Shown here: positions 15,690-24,256 of the stretch, one piece after another
Numbering within the stretch: the stretch's first letter is position 1
How the letters are laid out: every line of letters begins with the position of its first letter
From: an uncultured Oscillospiraceae bacterium
GTDB taxonomy: Bacteria > Bacillota > Clostridia > Oscillospirales > Acutalibacteraceae
Assembly (NCBI GenBank): GCA_900541975.1
Contig: UQLR01000001.1
Coordinates: 62,001-126,000, forward strand
Reading direction: 5' to 3'
Length of the DNA: 64,000 bases
Notes under the pieces: model-generated
Database searches by the model: none
What the model was told of the DNA's origin: nothing
The model's input: only the letters and a program-made list of their open reading frames with translations
Position numbers and translations under genes: made by a program

Positions 15690-16988
15690 ATGGCAAAAGG
15701 TTCTGTAAGAAAGAAAGGTAAAAAGTGGTATGGTCGCTTTTACATTGAAGATGAAAGCGGCAAAAAAGTACAAAAGGAGTTTGTAGGAACAGAAAGCAAG
15801 TCTGAAACAGAAGCCCTGCTCAGAAAGGCAATCGCTGATTATGAGGAAAAGAAGTTTGTTGCAAAGGCTGAAAACGCAACGGTTGGTATGCTGCTGGATA
15901 TGTGGGTGGAGGAAGAACTGAAGCCCGGCAATTTAAGCAACGGTACGGTAATGTCCTATCAAGGAACGGTCAACCGTATCAAACAGCATCCGATTGGAAA
16001 CCGCAAGCTGAAAACCGTAACTGCCGACCATTTGCAGGCGTATATGGACTTCCTCAGCTTTGGAGGTACAAATCCTGACGGAACAACCGCAAAGGCACTC
16101 AGCAAAGGGTATCTCCGATTGTTTTCGGCTGTATTACAAGGGGCGTTCCGTTTTGCGGTATTCCCGAAAAGGCTGATAACTTTTAATCCGATGCAGTATG
16201 TGGTATGGCGAGGAAAGAAAGAGGAATATGAACTGTTCTCGGACGAGGACGGGGAAACCGCTTCTACACCAACGCTCAGCTATGAACAGTATCAACGGTT
16301 AGAGGATTTTCTGAAAAAGAAAAACAATCCTGCACTTCTTCCCATACAGATAGCCTATTATACGGGCTTGCGTATCGGTGAGGTTTGCGCCCTGACTTGG
16401 CAGGACATCAACCTTGAGGAGCAGTACCTTACGGTACGCCGCAGTATGCGCTACAACGGGGCAAGGCATAAAACCGAGATAGGGGCGACAAAGCGGAAAA
16501 AAGTTCGCACCGTTGACTTCTGCGACACGCTGGCGGCAATCCTGCGGACAGCGAAAACCGAACAGCACAAAAACCGTTTCCGATACGGGGAACTGTACAG
16601 CCTTAATTACTATTTGGAGGTCAGGGAAAAAGACCGCACCTATTATGAGGTTTACAGTCTGCCGAGGTCGGAGGAAGTGCCAGAGGGGTACAAGGAACTA
16701 TCCTTTGTCTGCCTTAGACCTGACGGGGCATTTGAAGCACCGAGTACGGTAGGAATTATGTGCAGGACAGCAAGAAAAAAGGTTGAGGGCTTGGAAGATT
16801 TTCATTTCCATATGCTCAGGCACACTTATACAAGCAATCTGCTCTCAAACGGGGCTGCACCAAAAGATGTGCAGGAACTTCTCGGACACGCTGATGTCAG
16901 TACCACAATGAACATTTACGCTCACGCTACAAGGGAAGCGAAGCGTACTTCCGCAAGACTGCTGGATAAGGTAATCGGCGGAGAATAA
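15690..16988 (+). CDS. Tyrosine recombinase/integrase, Tn916 Int type
   Basis: A 432-residue site-specific recombinase. The N-terminal domain (about 1-60: [18 protein letters not shown]) is the arm-binding domain of Tn916-like integrases; a SAM-like core-binding domain follows. The catalytic domain shows Arg in [15 protein letters not shown], the HMLRHTY box (HxxR) and [14 protein letters not shown] with the second His and the nucleophilic Tyr. The ATG at 15690 has AAAGGAG nine nucleotides upstream; an in-frame codon at 15645 lies within the repeat and is unlikely. It catalyses integration and, with the Xis-like protein, excision. As usual for the family it sits at one end of the element and faces outward. 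Confidence 0.93.
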   Translation: MAKGSVRKKGKKWYGRFYIEDESGKKVQKEFVGTESKSETEALLRKAIADYEEKKFVAKAENATVGMLLDMWVEEELKPGNLSNGTVMSYQGTVNRIKQHPIGNRKLKTVTADHLQAYMDFLSFGGTNPDGTTAKALSKGYLRLFSAVLQGAFRFAVFPKRLITFNPMQYVVWRGKKEEYELFSDEDGETASTPTLSYEQYQRLEDFLKKKNNPALLPIQIAYYTGLRIGEVCALTWQDINLEEQYLTVRRSMRYNGARHKTEIGATKRKKVRTVDFCDTLAAILRTAKTEQHKNRFRYGELYSLNYYLEVREKDRTYYEVYSLPRSEEVPEGYKELSFVCLRPDGAFEAPSTVGIMCRTARKKVEGLEDFHFHMLRHTYTSNLLSNGAAPKDVQELLGHADVSTTMNIYAHATREAKRTSARLLDKVIGGE

Positions 16989-16992
16989 AAAA

Positions 16993-17032
16993 TTTCCCTT
17001 GTTTCGGCTCATAAGGGCAAAAACAAGGGAAA
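16993..17032 (+). repeat. Inverted repeat after the integrase, containing right copy of repeat B
   Basis: TTTCCCTTGTTT (16993-17004) and AAACAAGGGAAA (17021-17032) form 12-nt perfect arms with a 16-nt loop. The right arm is part of repeat B (17007-17032). No T-run follows, so a recombination role is more likely than termination. Confidence 0.6.
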
Positions 17033-17066
17033 ATACATAAGGTTTGAACATTGAATAGGCGATATG

Positions 17067-17089
17067 CCTTGGAAATACAGGGTTTATAG
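17067..17089 (+). repeat. Right copy of end-associated direct repeat A
   Basis: A 23-nt segment beginning CCTTGGAAA, 19 of 23 identical to 10148-10170 and in the same orientation. It is the outermost repeat on the right side and a candidate marker of the element boundary. Confidence 0.5.
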
Positions 17090-17195
17090 AGGGTTGAATA
17101 GATAAATATTTGTTTGTCGTGTTCACTTCTTTTTATATTAAAATTATAAGTATGGATGTATCATGGTTTTGGGAAGATTGCCATTTTCACATAAG

Positions 17196-17226
17196 ATCAG
17201 CAGAGCTGTTTCACAGCTCTGCTGAT
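17196..17226 (-). terminator. Perfect stem-loop downstream of tRNA-Ser
   Basis: 14-nt arms ATCAGCAGAGCTGT (17196-17209) and ACAGCTCTGCTGAT (17213-17226) with a 3-nt loop, 67 bp past the tRNA 3' end. The following minus-strand sequence is only weakly T-rich. It is most likely the tRNA terminator. Confidence 0.6.
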
Positions 17227-17292
17227 TACGCAGCCGAAGACCCTTTTTTTGCAAGATTCTGCAAAAATAAAAAAGTTTCGACTCATCTCCTC

Positions 17293-17385
17293 TGGCGGAG
17301 AGATGGGGATTCGAACCCCAGGTACGGCGGTAGCCGTACACATGATTTCCAATCATGCTCCTTCGGCCAGCTCGGACATCTCTCC
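17293..17385 (-). tRNA. tRNA-Ser, anticodon GGA
   Basis: The minus strand gives a full class II tRNA of 93 nt including an encoded CCA. The acceptor stem pairs GGAGAGA with TCTCTCC, the discriminator base is G as expected for serine, and the anticodon loop reads TTGGAAA. A long variable arm (TGTACGGCTACCGCCGTAC) and the T-loop GGTTCGAATCC are present. It reads serine codons UCC and UCU. It is intact although a mobile element ends about 200 bp from its 3' side, so it is not the element's attachment site. Confidence 0.97.
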
Positions 17386-17456
17386 ATATCTGATTTTTTG
17401 ACGCCTGATTATTATATAACGAATCTGCGCAAAAATCAATAGATAAATAAAAAAAT

Positions 17457-18185
17457 TCATGCGTCGAATACAATTGGAAGAAAATCCAATAATTTTGTTA
17501 TTTTAAAATCGCAAAGCGGTTGCGGCATACGTACGGTGTCTTCGGGGTCAAACAGGCAGGTGGTGATTCCGGCGTTTTTTCCGCCCTGCATGTCGGAGGT
17601 TAGAGAATCGCCTAAAATAATCACGCCGCTTTTGTCCGCAATCTGCAAAGCGTGGAAAATAAAAGCAAAATATTCCTTTGCCGGTTTTTGACAGCCCAGT
17701 ACATCTGAAATAAACATTCCGTCTATATACGGCTTTATATTGCTTTTTTCCAATCTTCTTTCCTGCACGCTTTGAATGCCGTTTGTTGCAATATAAAGCT
17801 TACAGACGCCGTGCAGCGCGCGGCACAGTGTATCGGCACCATCGATTGTAAAGCCGCACTGCGAAAGATGGAATATATAGTCTGCATTCACGGCTGCAAT
17901 GTCTGCATTTTTATACCCCAGCTTATAAAAAAAGTTTTCAAAGCGCTCTATCTTCAGCCTTTCTTTTGTAATTTCCCCGCGCTCAAATTTTTTCCATACC
18001 ATTAAATTTTCCTTGCTGTAAAGCGCATTCATCTCTTCATTCCATGGGTATCCGTTTTTCTGAAGCGCTGCTTTTAACGAAAGACGCTGTGATTTGTTAA
18101 AATCAAAAAGCGTCTGGTCTGCATCCAAAAGCACCGTATGAAATTTTGCTTTTCTCTCCCTATACAAAACGCTCACCGTCCCCAT
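17457..18185 (-). CDS. HAD hydrolase, YjjG-type nucleotidase
   Basis: A HAD-superfamily phosphatase of about 240 residues. Motif I is LLDADQTLFDF (nucleophile D-x-D), motif II is YIATNG, motif III includes the lysine of CQKPAKEYF and motif IV is ILGDSLTSDMQGG. The YjjG group dephosphorylates pyrimidine nucleoside monophosphates, including damaged or non-canonical ones. The start is uncertain: the ATG at 18185 is taken, but the frame is open further upstream and overlaps the end of the preceding gene, so coupled translation from a nearby GTG or TTG is possible. Confidence 0.82.
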   Translation of the reverse strand: MGTVSVLYRERKAKFHTVLLDADQTLFDFNKSQRLSLKAALQKNGYPWNEEMNALYSKENLMVWKKFERGEITKERLKIERFENFFYKLGYKNADIAAVNADYIFHLSQCGFTIDGADTLCRALHGVCKLYIATNGIQSVQERRLEKSNIKPYIDGMFISDVLGCQKPAKEYFAFIFHALQIADKSGVIILGDSLTSDMQGGKNAGITTCLFDPEDTVRMPQPLCDFKITKLLDFLPIVFDA

Positions 18186-18819
18186 TATATAAATCCTGCC
18201 TGGTAATGCGGTAAAAGAGCTCTGTCTCACAATTATTTTCAAAGGCGCCAAGCATTAGCACCGGGTTTACATTGCCGGCGCTGCCGGCCGGCAGCCTTAT
18301 TTGCAGGTGCATACCATCTTCAAACGGTGCGGCTGTATACTGCGTAAGCAAAGGCTTTAAATCAAATTCTTTTATCCCGGACTTTGTTTTTTTATGAACT
18401 AAAATTTGCGGTAAAGCAAGAAAATGATTAAATTTTTCAACAAGCGCCTGTGCAGAAAAGCCGCCGCCTGCAATAAAAATGGTAAAGTCTGCAAAGGCAA
18501 TCTCTCCGGGTTTCATAACTGGCTGCGTTACGGCAAAAATGCGAATGCCTTCCGGCAGTACATTGTTTAAGGCATTAGAAACGCGGTCAAGCGAAAAAGC
18601 ATCATCCAGCAGGCGCAGATCCATACTTTCCCTTTTTCCAATAAAACCCAAAGACAATGGCAGCGCAAAGGTAACAAACGGATGCTGGTTATATCCTTCC
18701 GTATACCAGACAGGCAGTCTGGACTGATGGATAGCACGAAGCATGACGCGGTTGAGATCCAAATGCGAAATATAGCGCGCCTGCCCCTCTTTTGTAAACC
18801 AAGCCCTAACGTTTTTCAT
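18160..18819 (-). CDS. TIGR03936 / DUF2344 radical-SAM-associated protein
   Basis: A 219-residue protein opening RAWFTKEGQARYISHLDLNR and continuing through TEGYNQHPFVTFALPLSLG, the pattern of the TIGR03936 family. In Clostridia it typically follows a TIGR03960 radical-SAM gene, as here with a 14-bp overlap. Function is unknown; in many genomes the pair precedes ribonuclease G and rplU, suggesting a link to RNA or ribosome biology. Those partners are absent here, and a HAD nucleotidase follows instead. Confidence 0.85.
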   Translation of the reverse strand: MKNVRAWFTKEGQARYISHLDLNRVMLRAIHQSRLPVWYTEGYNQHPFVTFALPLSLGFIGKRESMDLRLLDDAFSLDRVSNALNNVLPEGIRIFAVTQPVMKPGEIAFADFTIFIAGGGFSAQALVEKFNHFLALPQILVHKKTKSGIKEFDLKPLLTQYTAAPFEDGMHLQIRLPAGSAGNVNPVLMLGAFENNCETELFYRITRQDLYNGDGERFV

Positions 18820-20653
18820 AACAAACGCCCCCTTTCCATTGCGCGGCGCCGCAGCCTGCGCATTGCAGACGACAGTGCGGCGTTGTTTGCGAATGCCAGG
18901 CTTTTTTACATTCCTCTATCAAAAAGCGCTTTTCTATGCCATAATCGATGTGATCCCACGGCAGCACTTCTTCAAAGTTTCTGCGGCGATTTGCATAAAA
19001 AGCAGGGTCAATTCCGCTTTCTTTAAATAAGACAAGCCATTTTTCCAAAGAAAAACATTCGTTCCACCCGTCAAAATGAAAACCGTTTTGCGCGGCCTTT
19101 TCCAAAACTGCGCACAGCCTTCTGTCGCCGCGGGCAAAAACAGCCTCTAAAAAGCTTGTGTCTGAATCATGATAATGATAGGTAATTTTTTTCGTTGTAA
19201 TAAGCGATTTTAAATGCTGCTGCTTTTCACGCAGCTGCGCAATTGTATTTTGCGGTTCCCACTGAAAGGGTGTGAAGGGTTTGGGCACAAAGCTGGAAGT
19301 ACTGAGCGTAACACGCACGCTTCTTCCCTTTGGATGTCCCTGCGTATGATAATATGCGTCCACAATTTTTTGCCCAAGCTGCGCAATTCCTTCTATATCC
19401 GCAGTTGTTTCCGTAGGAAGCCCAATCATAAAATACAGTTTAACCGACGTCCATCCGCCGGAAAACGCCACTGCGCAGGTAGCAAGCAACTGCTGTTCCT
19501 CCACATTTTTGTTAATAGCGTCGCGAAGGCGTTGGGTTCCGGCTTCCGGAGCAAAAGTAAGCCCGCTTTTCCGCACAGTTTTTAATTTGGAAAGAATCGC
19601 GTCAGAAAAGCCATCCACACGCAGGGAAGGTAAAGAAAGACTGACTTTTTCTTTTTCTGACCAATCAGAAAGCCTGGTAAGCAACGCCGTAATTTGGCTG
19701 TAATCACTGGAACTCAAGGACGACAAAGATACCTCGTCATATCCTGTGTTTTTGCAAAGGGCATGGCACTGGGTGTCAATCACTTCGGGCGATTTTTCCC
19801 TGACAGGCCGGTATAAAAAACCTGCCTGGCAAAAGCGGCAGCCGCGTATGCAGCCGCGAAAAATTTCACAAACCGCTCTGTCATGCACAATTTCTATCAT
19901 GGGAACCACAAATTTTTCCGGGTAATACAGGTGGTCCATATCTGTTATTAAACGTTTTTTTACAGTAGGCGGCGCACCGTTTTTGGCAGCAATCCTTTGA
20001 ATTGTTCCGTCTGGATTATAGGTAATGTCGTAAAGAGAGGGCACATATACTCCCTCAATTTGTGAAGCTTTCTGTAAAAATTCCGCTTTGCTGCAATGTG
20101 TTTTTTTACACTGCCGGTAAAGCTGTAAAACCTCCAGATCCACCTGTTCGCCTTCGCCAATAAAAAAAAGATCGACAAATTCTGCCAGAGGCTCCGGGTT
20201 GCAGGCGCACGGCCCCCCTGCAACCACAATATTGAACAGGCCATGCCGGTCTTTTGCTTTCAGCGGAATACCAGCAAGTTGAAGCATGTTGAGCATATTG
20301 GAATAGCTCAACTCATATTGCAGCGTAAAACCGATAAAATCAAAAGCTGTAAGACTGTCGCCGCTTTCAAGCGCATACAGCGGTATGTTGTGTTTACGCA
20401 TTTGCGCTTCCATATCAATCCACGGTGCAAAAACACGTTCGCACCAAATATATTCCACGTTGTTAAACAAGCTGTAAAGAATTTTCATTCCCAGATGGGA
20501 CATGCCCACCTCATACGTATCTGGAAAACAGAAAGCAAAACGGACGTCGACCTTTGAAAGGTCTTTCAAAACGGCGTTTGTTTCTCCACCGATATAGCGC
20601 GCAGGCTTTTGCACCTTCAGCAAAATCTGTTCAAGCTCTCTGGAAATTTGCAT
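18806..20653 (-). CDS. TIGR03960 family B12-binding/radical SAM protein
   Basis: A 615-residue protein. The N-terminal 170 residues form a cobalamin-binding-like Rossmann region (DVRFAFCFPDTYEVGMSHLG). A radical-SAM barrel follows with the cluster motif CIRGCRFCQAG (C-x3-C-x2-C, about residues 255-265) and later LTFAPEAGTQRLRD. The ATG at 20653 is taken because AAGGAGA lies about 6-8 nt upstream; the longer frame lacks one. The reaction is unknown. It heads a minus-strand unit with the DUF2344 gene and perhaps the HAD gene. The 20654-20923 interval upstream holds AT-rich sequence only. Confidence 0.88.
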   Translation of the reverse strand: MQISRELEQILLKVQKPARYIGGETNAVLKDLSKVDVRFAFCFPDTYEVGMSHLGMKILYSLFNNVEYIWCERVFAPWIDMEAQMRKHNIPLYALESGDSLTAFDFIGFTLQYELSYSNMLNMLQLAGIPLKAKDRHGLFNIVVAGGPCACNPEPLAEFVDLFFIGEGEQVDLEVLQLYRQCKKTHCSKAEFLQKASQIEGVYVPSLYDITYNPDGTIQRIAAKNGAPPTVKKRLITDMDHLYYPEKFVVPMIEIVHDRAVCEIFRGCIRGCRFCQAGFLYRPVREKSPEVIDTQCHALCKNTGYDEVSLSSLSSSDYSQITALLTRLSDWSEKEKVSLSLPSLRVDGFSDAILSKLKTVRKSGLTFAPEAGTQRLRDAINKNVEEQQLLATCAVAFSGGWTSVKLYFMIGLPTETTADIEGIAQLGQKIVDAYYHTQGHPKGRSVRVTLSTSSFVPKPFTPFQWEPQNTIAQLREKQQHLKSLITTKKITYHYHDSDTSFLEAVFARGDRRLCAVLEKAAQNGFHFDGWNECFSLEKWLVLFKESGIDPAFYANRRRNFEEVLPWDHIDYGIEKRFLIEECKKAWHSQTTPHCRLQCAGCGAAQWKGGVCYEKR

Positions 20654-20923
20654 TATTTTGTCTCCTTTTTTACGCAAAACACACAATATTTATACTTTTT
20701 CTTATGTACTTTTAAACAAAGACGATTTTTGTTATTTTTAATTAGCATGCGTATTTTTAAAATTATAACATATTTCTCTGTTTATCTCAAATAAACAGGC
20801 CTTTTCCTTTCTTTCATATAAAAAAGCCGATACACCCTGATGATGCAGCGGCAAAAAAGTTTTAAAAGGGAAATCGTTCCCTGTTCTGCGTACGTATGAA
20901 ACGACACCTTGTTTTTTTAATTT

Positions 20924-21277
20924 TTAATTTGGATCAAAAAACTTTCCTTTATAAAAATTTTCATTTCCAAGTTTCTTTGCCGTCAGCCTGAACATGACAC
21001 AGCCATCCGGGCATACAATATCTTTGCTATATTTGCCATTTCCGCCAATATTCTCCAAATCCCCCCCGCTTCTGACAGCCTCCATAATTGGAAACATGAC
21101 CATCATCACTTTGGAACAAATTCCCTGCCCATCCCTGTTTACAGGGCAACCATAGGTGCAGACATATTTATCTCCAACTTCCTCGCCGTTTCGGCAATAC
21201 CGTTCTGTGCAGTCACCGTGCAGAAAACCTGTTACCTCAATTTCAAATTCGTATTCCTCATTATACCATTTCTTCAT
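20924..21277 (-). CDS. TIGR04076 family protein
   Basis: A 117-residue cysteine-rich small protein. FEIEVTGFLHGDC, ICSKVMMVMFPIMEAVRSGG and CPDGCVMFRLT are typical of the TIGR04076 family, whose role is unknown. Eight cysteines, several paired as CTYGC and CPDGC, suggest a metal or Fe-S site (inference). The ATG at 21277 has GGAGGG at a proper distance; the longer frame to 21343 is rejected. It stands alone. Confidence 0.78.
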   Translation of the reverse strand: MKKWYNEEYEFEIEVTGFLHGDCTERYCRNGEEVGDKYVCTYGCPVNRDGQGICSKVMMVMFPIMEAVRSGGDLENIGGNGKYSKDIVCPDGCVMFRLTAKKLGNENFYKGKFFDPN

Positions 21278-21386
21278 AATTTCCCTCCATGGTAAAATTA
21301 TTTTATCTGACGCCATCTGATGACGGCCTTTAACTCCATACAAATTGGCAGAAAGAAAACAAAGTACAAAAATCTGTTTACTATCT

Positions 21387-22064
21387 CTACTTTTCTTTAT
21401 ATTGCAGAATTTGCCTGGACGCCCAATTTAGCAAAAGTGCAGACAGACTGGCCAGGTCTTCATTTAAAAGCGGCTCTTTTGCCTTTAGCGCCATCCCGGT
21501 TTCCAGTATACGCCTGTCTTCCGGCTGAAGACGTGACCTGAGGGCAATTTTTTCTTTTTCATAACGCTTTGTCTGAAAAAACGCAATGGCTTGCAAGGTA
21601 AAGGCGGCTGATTTATAAAGACCTTTAAGAATTTCCGTGCTTTTCTCATGCACCAAATTGTGGGCACACATATGGTACACATTACACGCGCCGATACGGA
21701 TTGCCCGACGGACGTCTTCCCGATTCATGCGCTCCAGCAGTATATCCAGAGAACCCACTAAAGGGACCGTGTCATAATAAAACTGAAACAGATCAGAAGG
21801 CTCCCAGGCCAGCAATTCCTCCTTGCCAGATACAAAGCCGCAGACCTTGCTCCGCTCCGGGAGTGTGTCCAGAAGGTTGCTGTATGCCTGTAAATCTTCT
21901 GCAGAGACCTGATCCAAAATCAGAACCACGTCGATGTCGCTCTGTTTTGTGGCTTCACCCCGGCTATAGCTGCCCTGCAAACCGATAAACCAGATGCGAC
22001 CTTTAAAACGACTTTCTACCGCTTTTTGATATTTTTGCATCCATAAATCAATTGAAAAACGCAT
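21387..22064 (-). CDS. Nucleotidyltransferase-fold protein
   Basis: A 225-residue protein with a polymerase-beta-type nucleotidyltransferase core. GLQGSYSRGEATKQSDIDVVL supplies the G-S-x(n)-D-x-D active site at about residues 28-48. The C-terminal half is helical (HEPN-like in shape: VHEKSTEILKGLYKSAAFTLQ), recalling stand-alone nucleotidyltransferase/aminoglycoside adenylyltransferase-like proteins. There are no signs of a drug-resistance island. The substrate is unknown; a toxin-antitoxin-type or protein-AMPylating role cannot be excluded. Confidence 0.72.
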   Translation of the reverse strand: MRFSIDLWMQKYQKAVESRFKGRIWFIGLQGSYSRGEATKQSDIDVVLILDQVSAEDLQAYSNLLDTLPERSKVCGFVSGKEELLAWEPSDLFQFYYDTVPLVGSLDILLERMNREDVRRAIRIGACNVYHMCAHNLVHEKSTEILKGLYKSAAFTLQAIAFFQTKRYEKEKIALRSRLQPEDRRILETGMALKAKEPLLNEDLASLSALLLNWASRQILQYKEK

Positions 22065-22147
22065 TTTCTCCCTCCGCCCTGACTTTTTAAGTTATATATT
22101 TCTTTTATGGAACCATTTTGTATAATTCAAATGCTGATTTGAATCTA

Positions 22148-22573
22148 TTATGCAGCGGGCAGGTGTATGTAGATGCCGAGACTCCCTTCTGTAATGCTAA
22201 TACTTACATATACCGCTTTCTTTTTTAATAAAATTCCTTCTGTATGAAAATCTTGCGCATTTGTAACCGTTTGAAAACCAATATCTTTTAAATCCTGTAT
22301 ATAAGTTTCGCCCTGCTCCTTCGTGATTTCGTTAAAAAACAGCGCATAATATCCGTCTTCGGCGTTTTGGATTGCAAAATTCAAAACCCCGGCTTTGGGC
22401 CGCACAATTTCCCGCGTATATAGATTGTCCGGCCATTTGTTCCGCTTTACTCTGCTTACGGAGCTGGATTGAAGCACCGGCTTCTCCTTTGTTGCGCTTA
22501 AGCAAATTGTCACTGTAAAAATACATATTAACAGAAAAAGCACTGGTAAAAGCGACCTGGTTGTTTTCCGCAT
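22148..22573 (-). CDS. Exported protein of unknown function
   Basis: A 141-residue protein with an N-terminal membrane segment or signal peptide (LLPVLFLLICIFTVTICLSA, about residues 9-28) and a soluble domain of about 95 residues with WPDNLYTREIVRPKAGVL, YIQDLKDIGFQTV and a C-terminal VSISIT strand. The pattern resembles the DUF6591-type domain of Clostridia, but that is a weak by-eye match. The ATG at 22573 is chosen, with AAGGGTG upstream. It is divergent from the glycan cluster across about 230 bp of AT-rich sequence, and no functional link is evident. Confidence 0.6.
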   Translation of the reverse strand: MRKTTRSLLPVLFLLICIFTVTICLSATKEKPVLQSSSVSRVKRNKWPDNLYTREIVRPKAGVLNFAIQNAEDGYYALFFNEITKEQGETYIQDLKDIGFQTVTNAQDFHTEGILLKKKAVYVSISITEGSLGIYIHLPAA

Positions 22574-22806
22574 GATTTTCACCCTTTTTCATTTTCCGAT
22601 AAGCCTGCATTGGTTGCATCCTGACGCGCGGTGTTTCTTTGCAGTACAAATTGTAGCATATTTTTTCCTGTTCGTCTATTCTTTACATTTATGAGGAAAA
22701 ATTACAAAAATTTTACGTAAAAATTTTTTATCTTTTACCAAATACAGATAAACTGTTGTGTTAAAAGGAGTAAAATCTCAGAAAAGCAAGAAAGGAAGAG
22801 GCGCGC

Positions 22807-24225
22807 ATGTTAGAAAAACTATCTGTTGATTTTGTAAGAAAGATTTTTGCAATCCTCACAAATGGAAACGCGCAAATAAAATTTTATACAATCTGCATGC
22901 AAAACCGCAACCGGGAAAAGGCCACCAATAAGCCGGTAGAATTTGGTATGAAGCTTTTGGGATGCAACATTTTATACCGATTGCCGGGCGTCCGTAATAT
23001 TCCCTTTGGCCGGACAATTGGCCAGCACTGTCTTACCCGACGTTACCTGCGGCTTCCGGTTGAGGATTTGGCCTCTGAAATTTTGGAAAACCCGCATGCA
23101 ATTTGCGATGTACAGGGCAGTTTGCTTCTTCCAGTTCTTTCAGAAGAAAGCCTTTACCGCAAATTGGAAGCTTATTTTTCTTGCCCCGGATTTGCCGCTC
23201 TGCGCAAAAAGTTGCAGGATGTTCACCAGCCGATTGAGGAAATTTATGCGGAGATCAGCCGCCGCCTGAAGCGGACGATTACCTGCGAAGCTGAACTGCA
23301 TCTGGCTAAAGCAAACTGGATACCAAACCGCTATATTATTCGTTTCTTAGATATCGCTTCCTATCATGGCGTCGGCGTTCATCTGGTGCTCAATTCGTCT
23401 TATCCGTCTTCTTTTTTTGCAGCTTTACTGAAATACCATGGTGTTGTTTGGAACAGCCTTCAGGTTTCCTGCGAAGCAGGCACCAATAAGACGAAAATGG
23501 CCTGTCAGCTTGGGCTAAAGCAGTTCAGCGTGGTTTCCGCTGACTTTAACCATTGCATAAGGCCAATGACAAAGCACGGCGGCAGGCCGATTTATTACCG
23601 TGCTCCCGTCCAATTGATGCAAGATGCGCTGCATCCGCGTCTTTGTTCAGCATTCAAAGAAAAGTATGATGCAATCTGTGGGGCGCGTGTGTTTTCCGGC
23701 AGACTACGCCCGTCTTTTCTTTATGAATTGGGCTATCTGTGCGTAGGCCCGCTTGAAAACGCGTTGCTTTCCTTATGCCGTAACAAATTTACGGTTTGCT
23801 ACGCACATGCGCACTCCTCCTTTGCAAGGTTGGCAGCCAGATATGCGCAATGCACATGTAACAGCGCGCAGCATTTTGATGTGGCCGAAATCCAAGTGTT
23901 TCACACAGGGATTACGCCAAATGGTTTTTCCGGCTTTTTGGAGCAACTGCGAAAAAACAACCCGGATGCTGAAATCCAGGTGCTTCCCCTGCAGGCGTTT
24001 TTAGCAGAAGATACAGCGCTGCTTGCCGGCCTGTTTTCCGGTGCTGACTCCGACATGATAAAAGGTGCGCAGGATTTTTGCCGGGACTACACCAGATATA
24101 CGCAGGGGGAATTTGTTCCCCTGAAAGACGCTGTGAATTTGTATTGCGCCGGAAAAAAAGCGCTAAAACAGCTTTTGGACACAACGCCGGTATCCTTTTG
24201 GGGGCGTCCGGCCGCCTCTGTGTAA
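22807..24225 (+). CDS. Divergent COG5610-like HAD protein, probably catalytically dead
   Basis: A 472-residue protein with no intact enzyme motif. By eye it can be aligned along much of its length with the large HAD protein at 28022-30127. GVGVHLVLNSSYPSSFFAAL corresponds to that protein's TIIAVTDMYLSGDIVKKAL; VSCEAGTNKTK to LSQECGFSKRS; a YLCVGPLENALL segment to YAGLYVLGYCVW; and GAQDFCRDYTRY to GVLQFIETYTQ. The HAD nucleophile D-x-D and the FLSRDG motif are both replaced. AGGAAGAGG precedes the ATG. It is the first gene of the cluster. Likely a pseudoenzyme partner or a diverged paralogue; assignment is inference. Confidence 0.6.
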   Translation: MLEKLSVDFVRKIFAILTNGNAQIKFYTICMQNRNREKATNKPVEFGMKLLGCNILYRLPGVRNIPFGRTIGQHCLTRRYLRLPVEDLASEILENPHAICDVQGSLLLPVLSEESLYRKLEAYFSCPGFAALRKKLQDVHQPIEEIYAEISRRLKRTITCEAELHLAKANWIPNRYIIRFLDIASYHGVGVHLVLNSSYPSSFFAALLKYHGVVWNSLQVSCEAGTNKTKMACQLGLKQFSVVSADFNHCIRPMTKHGGRPIYYRAPVQLMQDALHPRLCSAFKEKYDAICGARVFSGRLRPSFLYELGYLCVGPLENALLSLCRNKFTVCYAHAHSSFARLAARYAQCTCNSAQHFDVAEIQVFHTGITPNGFSGFLEQLRKNNPDAEIQVLPLQAFLAEDTALLAGLFSGADSDMIKGAQDFCRDYTRYTQGEFVPLKDAVNLYCAGKKALKQLLDTTPVSFWGRPAASV

Positions 24226-24256
24226 AAAACTCCCTTCTTGAAAGGAGCATTAAAAA

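Larger units (their letters stand above)
10100..17100. mobile_element. Integrative mobilizable element with Tn916-type integrase (borders approximate)
   Basis: About 7 kb of foreign gene content: TnpV, an ABC exporter pair, a MobA/MobL relaxase (frameshifted), an Xis-like protein, an XRE regulator and a tyrosine integrase at the right end. There are no type IV secretion genes, so it would be mobilizable rather than self-transmissible. Both ends carry related direct repeats (10148-10170 with 17067-17089; 10229-10254 with 17007-17032). Exact att sites cannot be fixed without an empty-site sequence. The right border lies between the integrase stop (16988) and the intact tRNA-Ser (17293). The 16989-17292 gap holds only repeats and no gene. 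Confidence 0.85.

Noticed and set aside
17293..17385. tRNA-Ser as attachment site of the mobile element
   Set aside because: The tRNA is complete, its 3' end is about 200 bp from the last element repeat, and no copy of its 3' end is seen at the left end near 10.1 kb.
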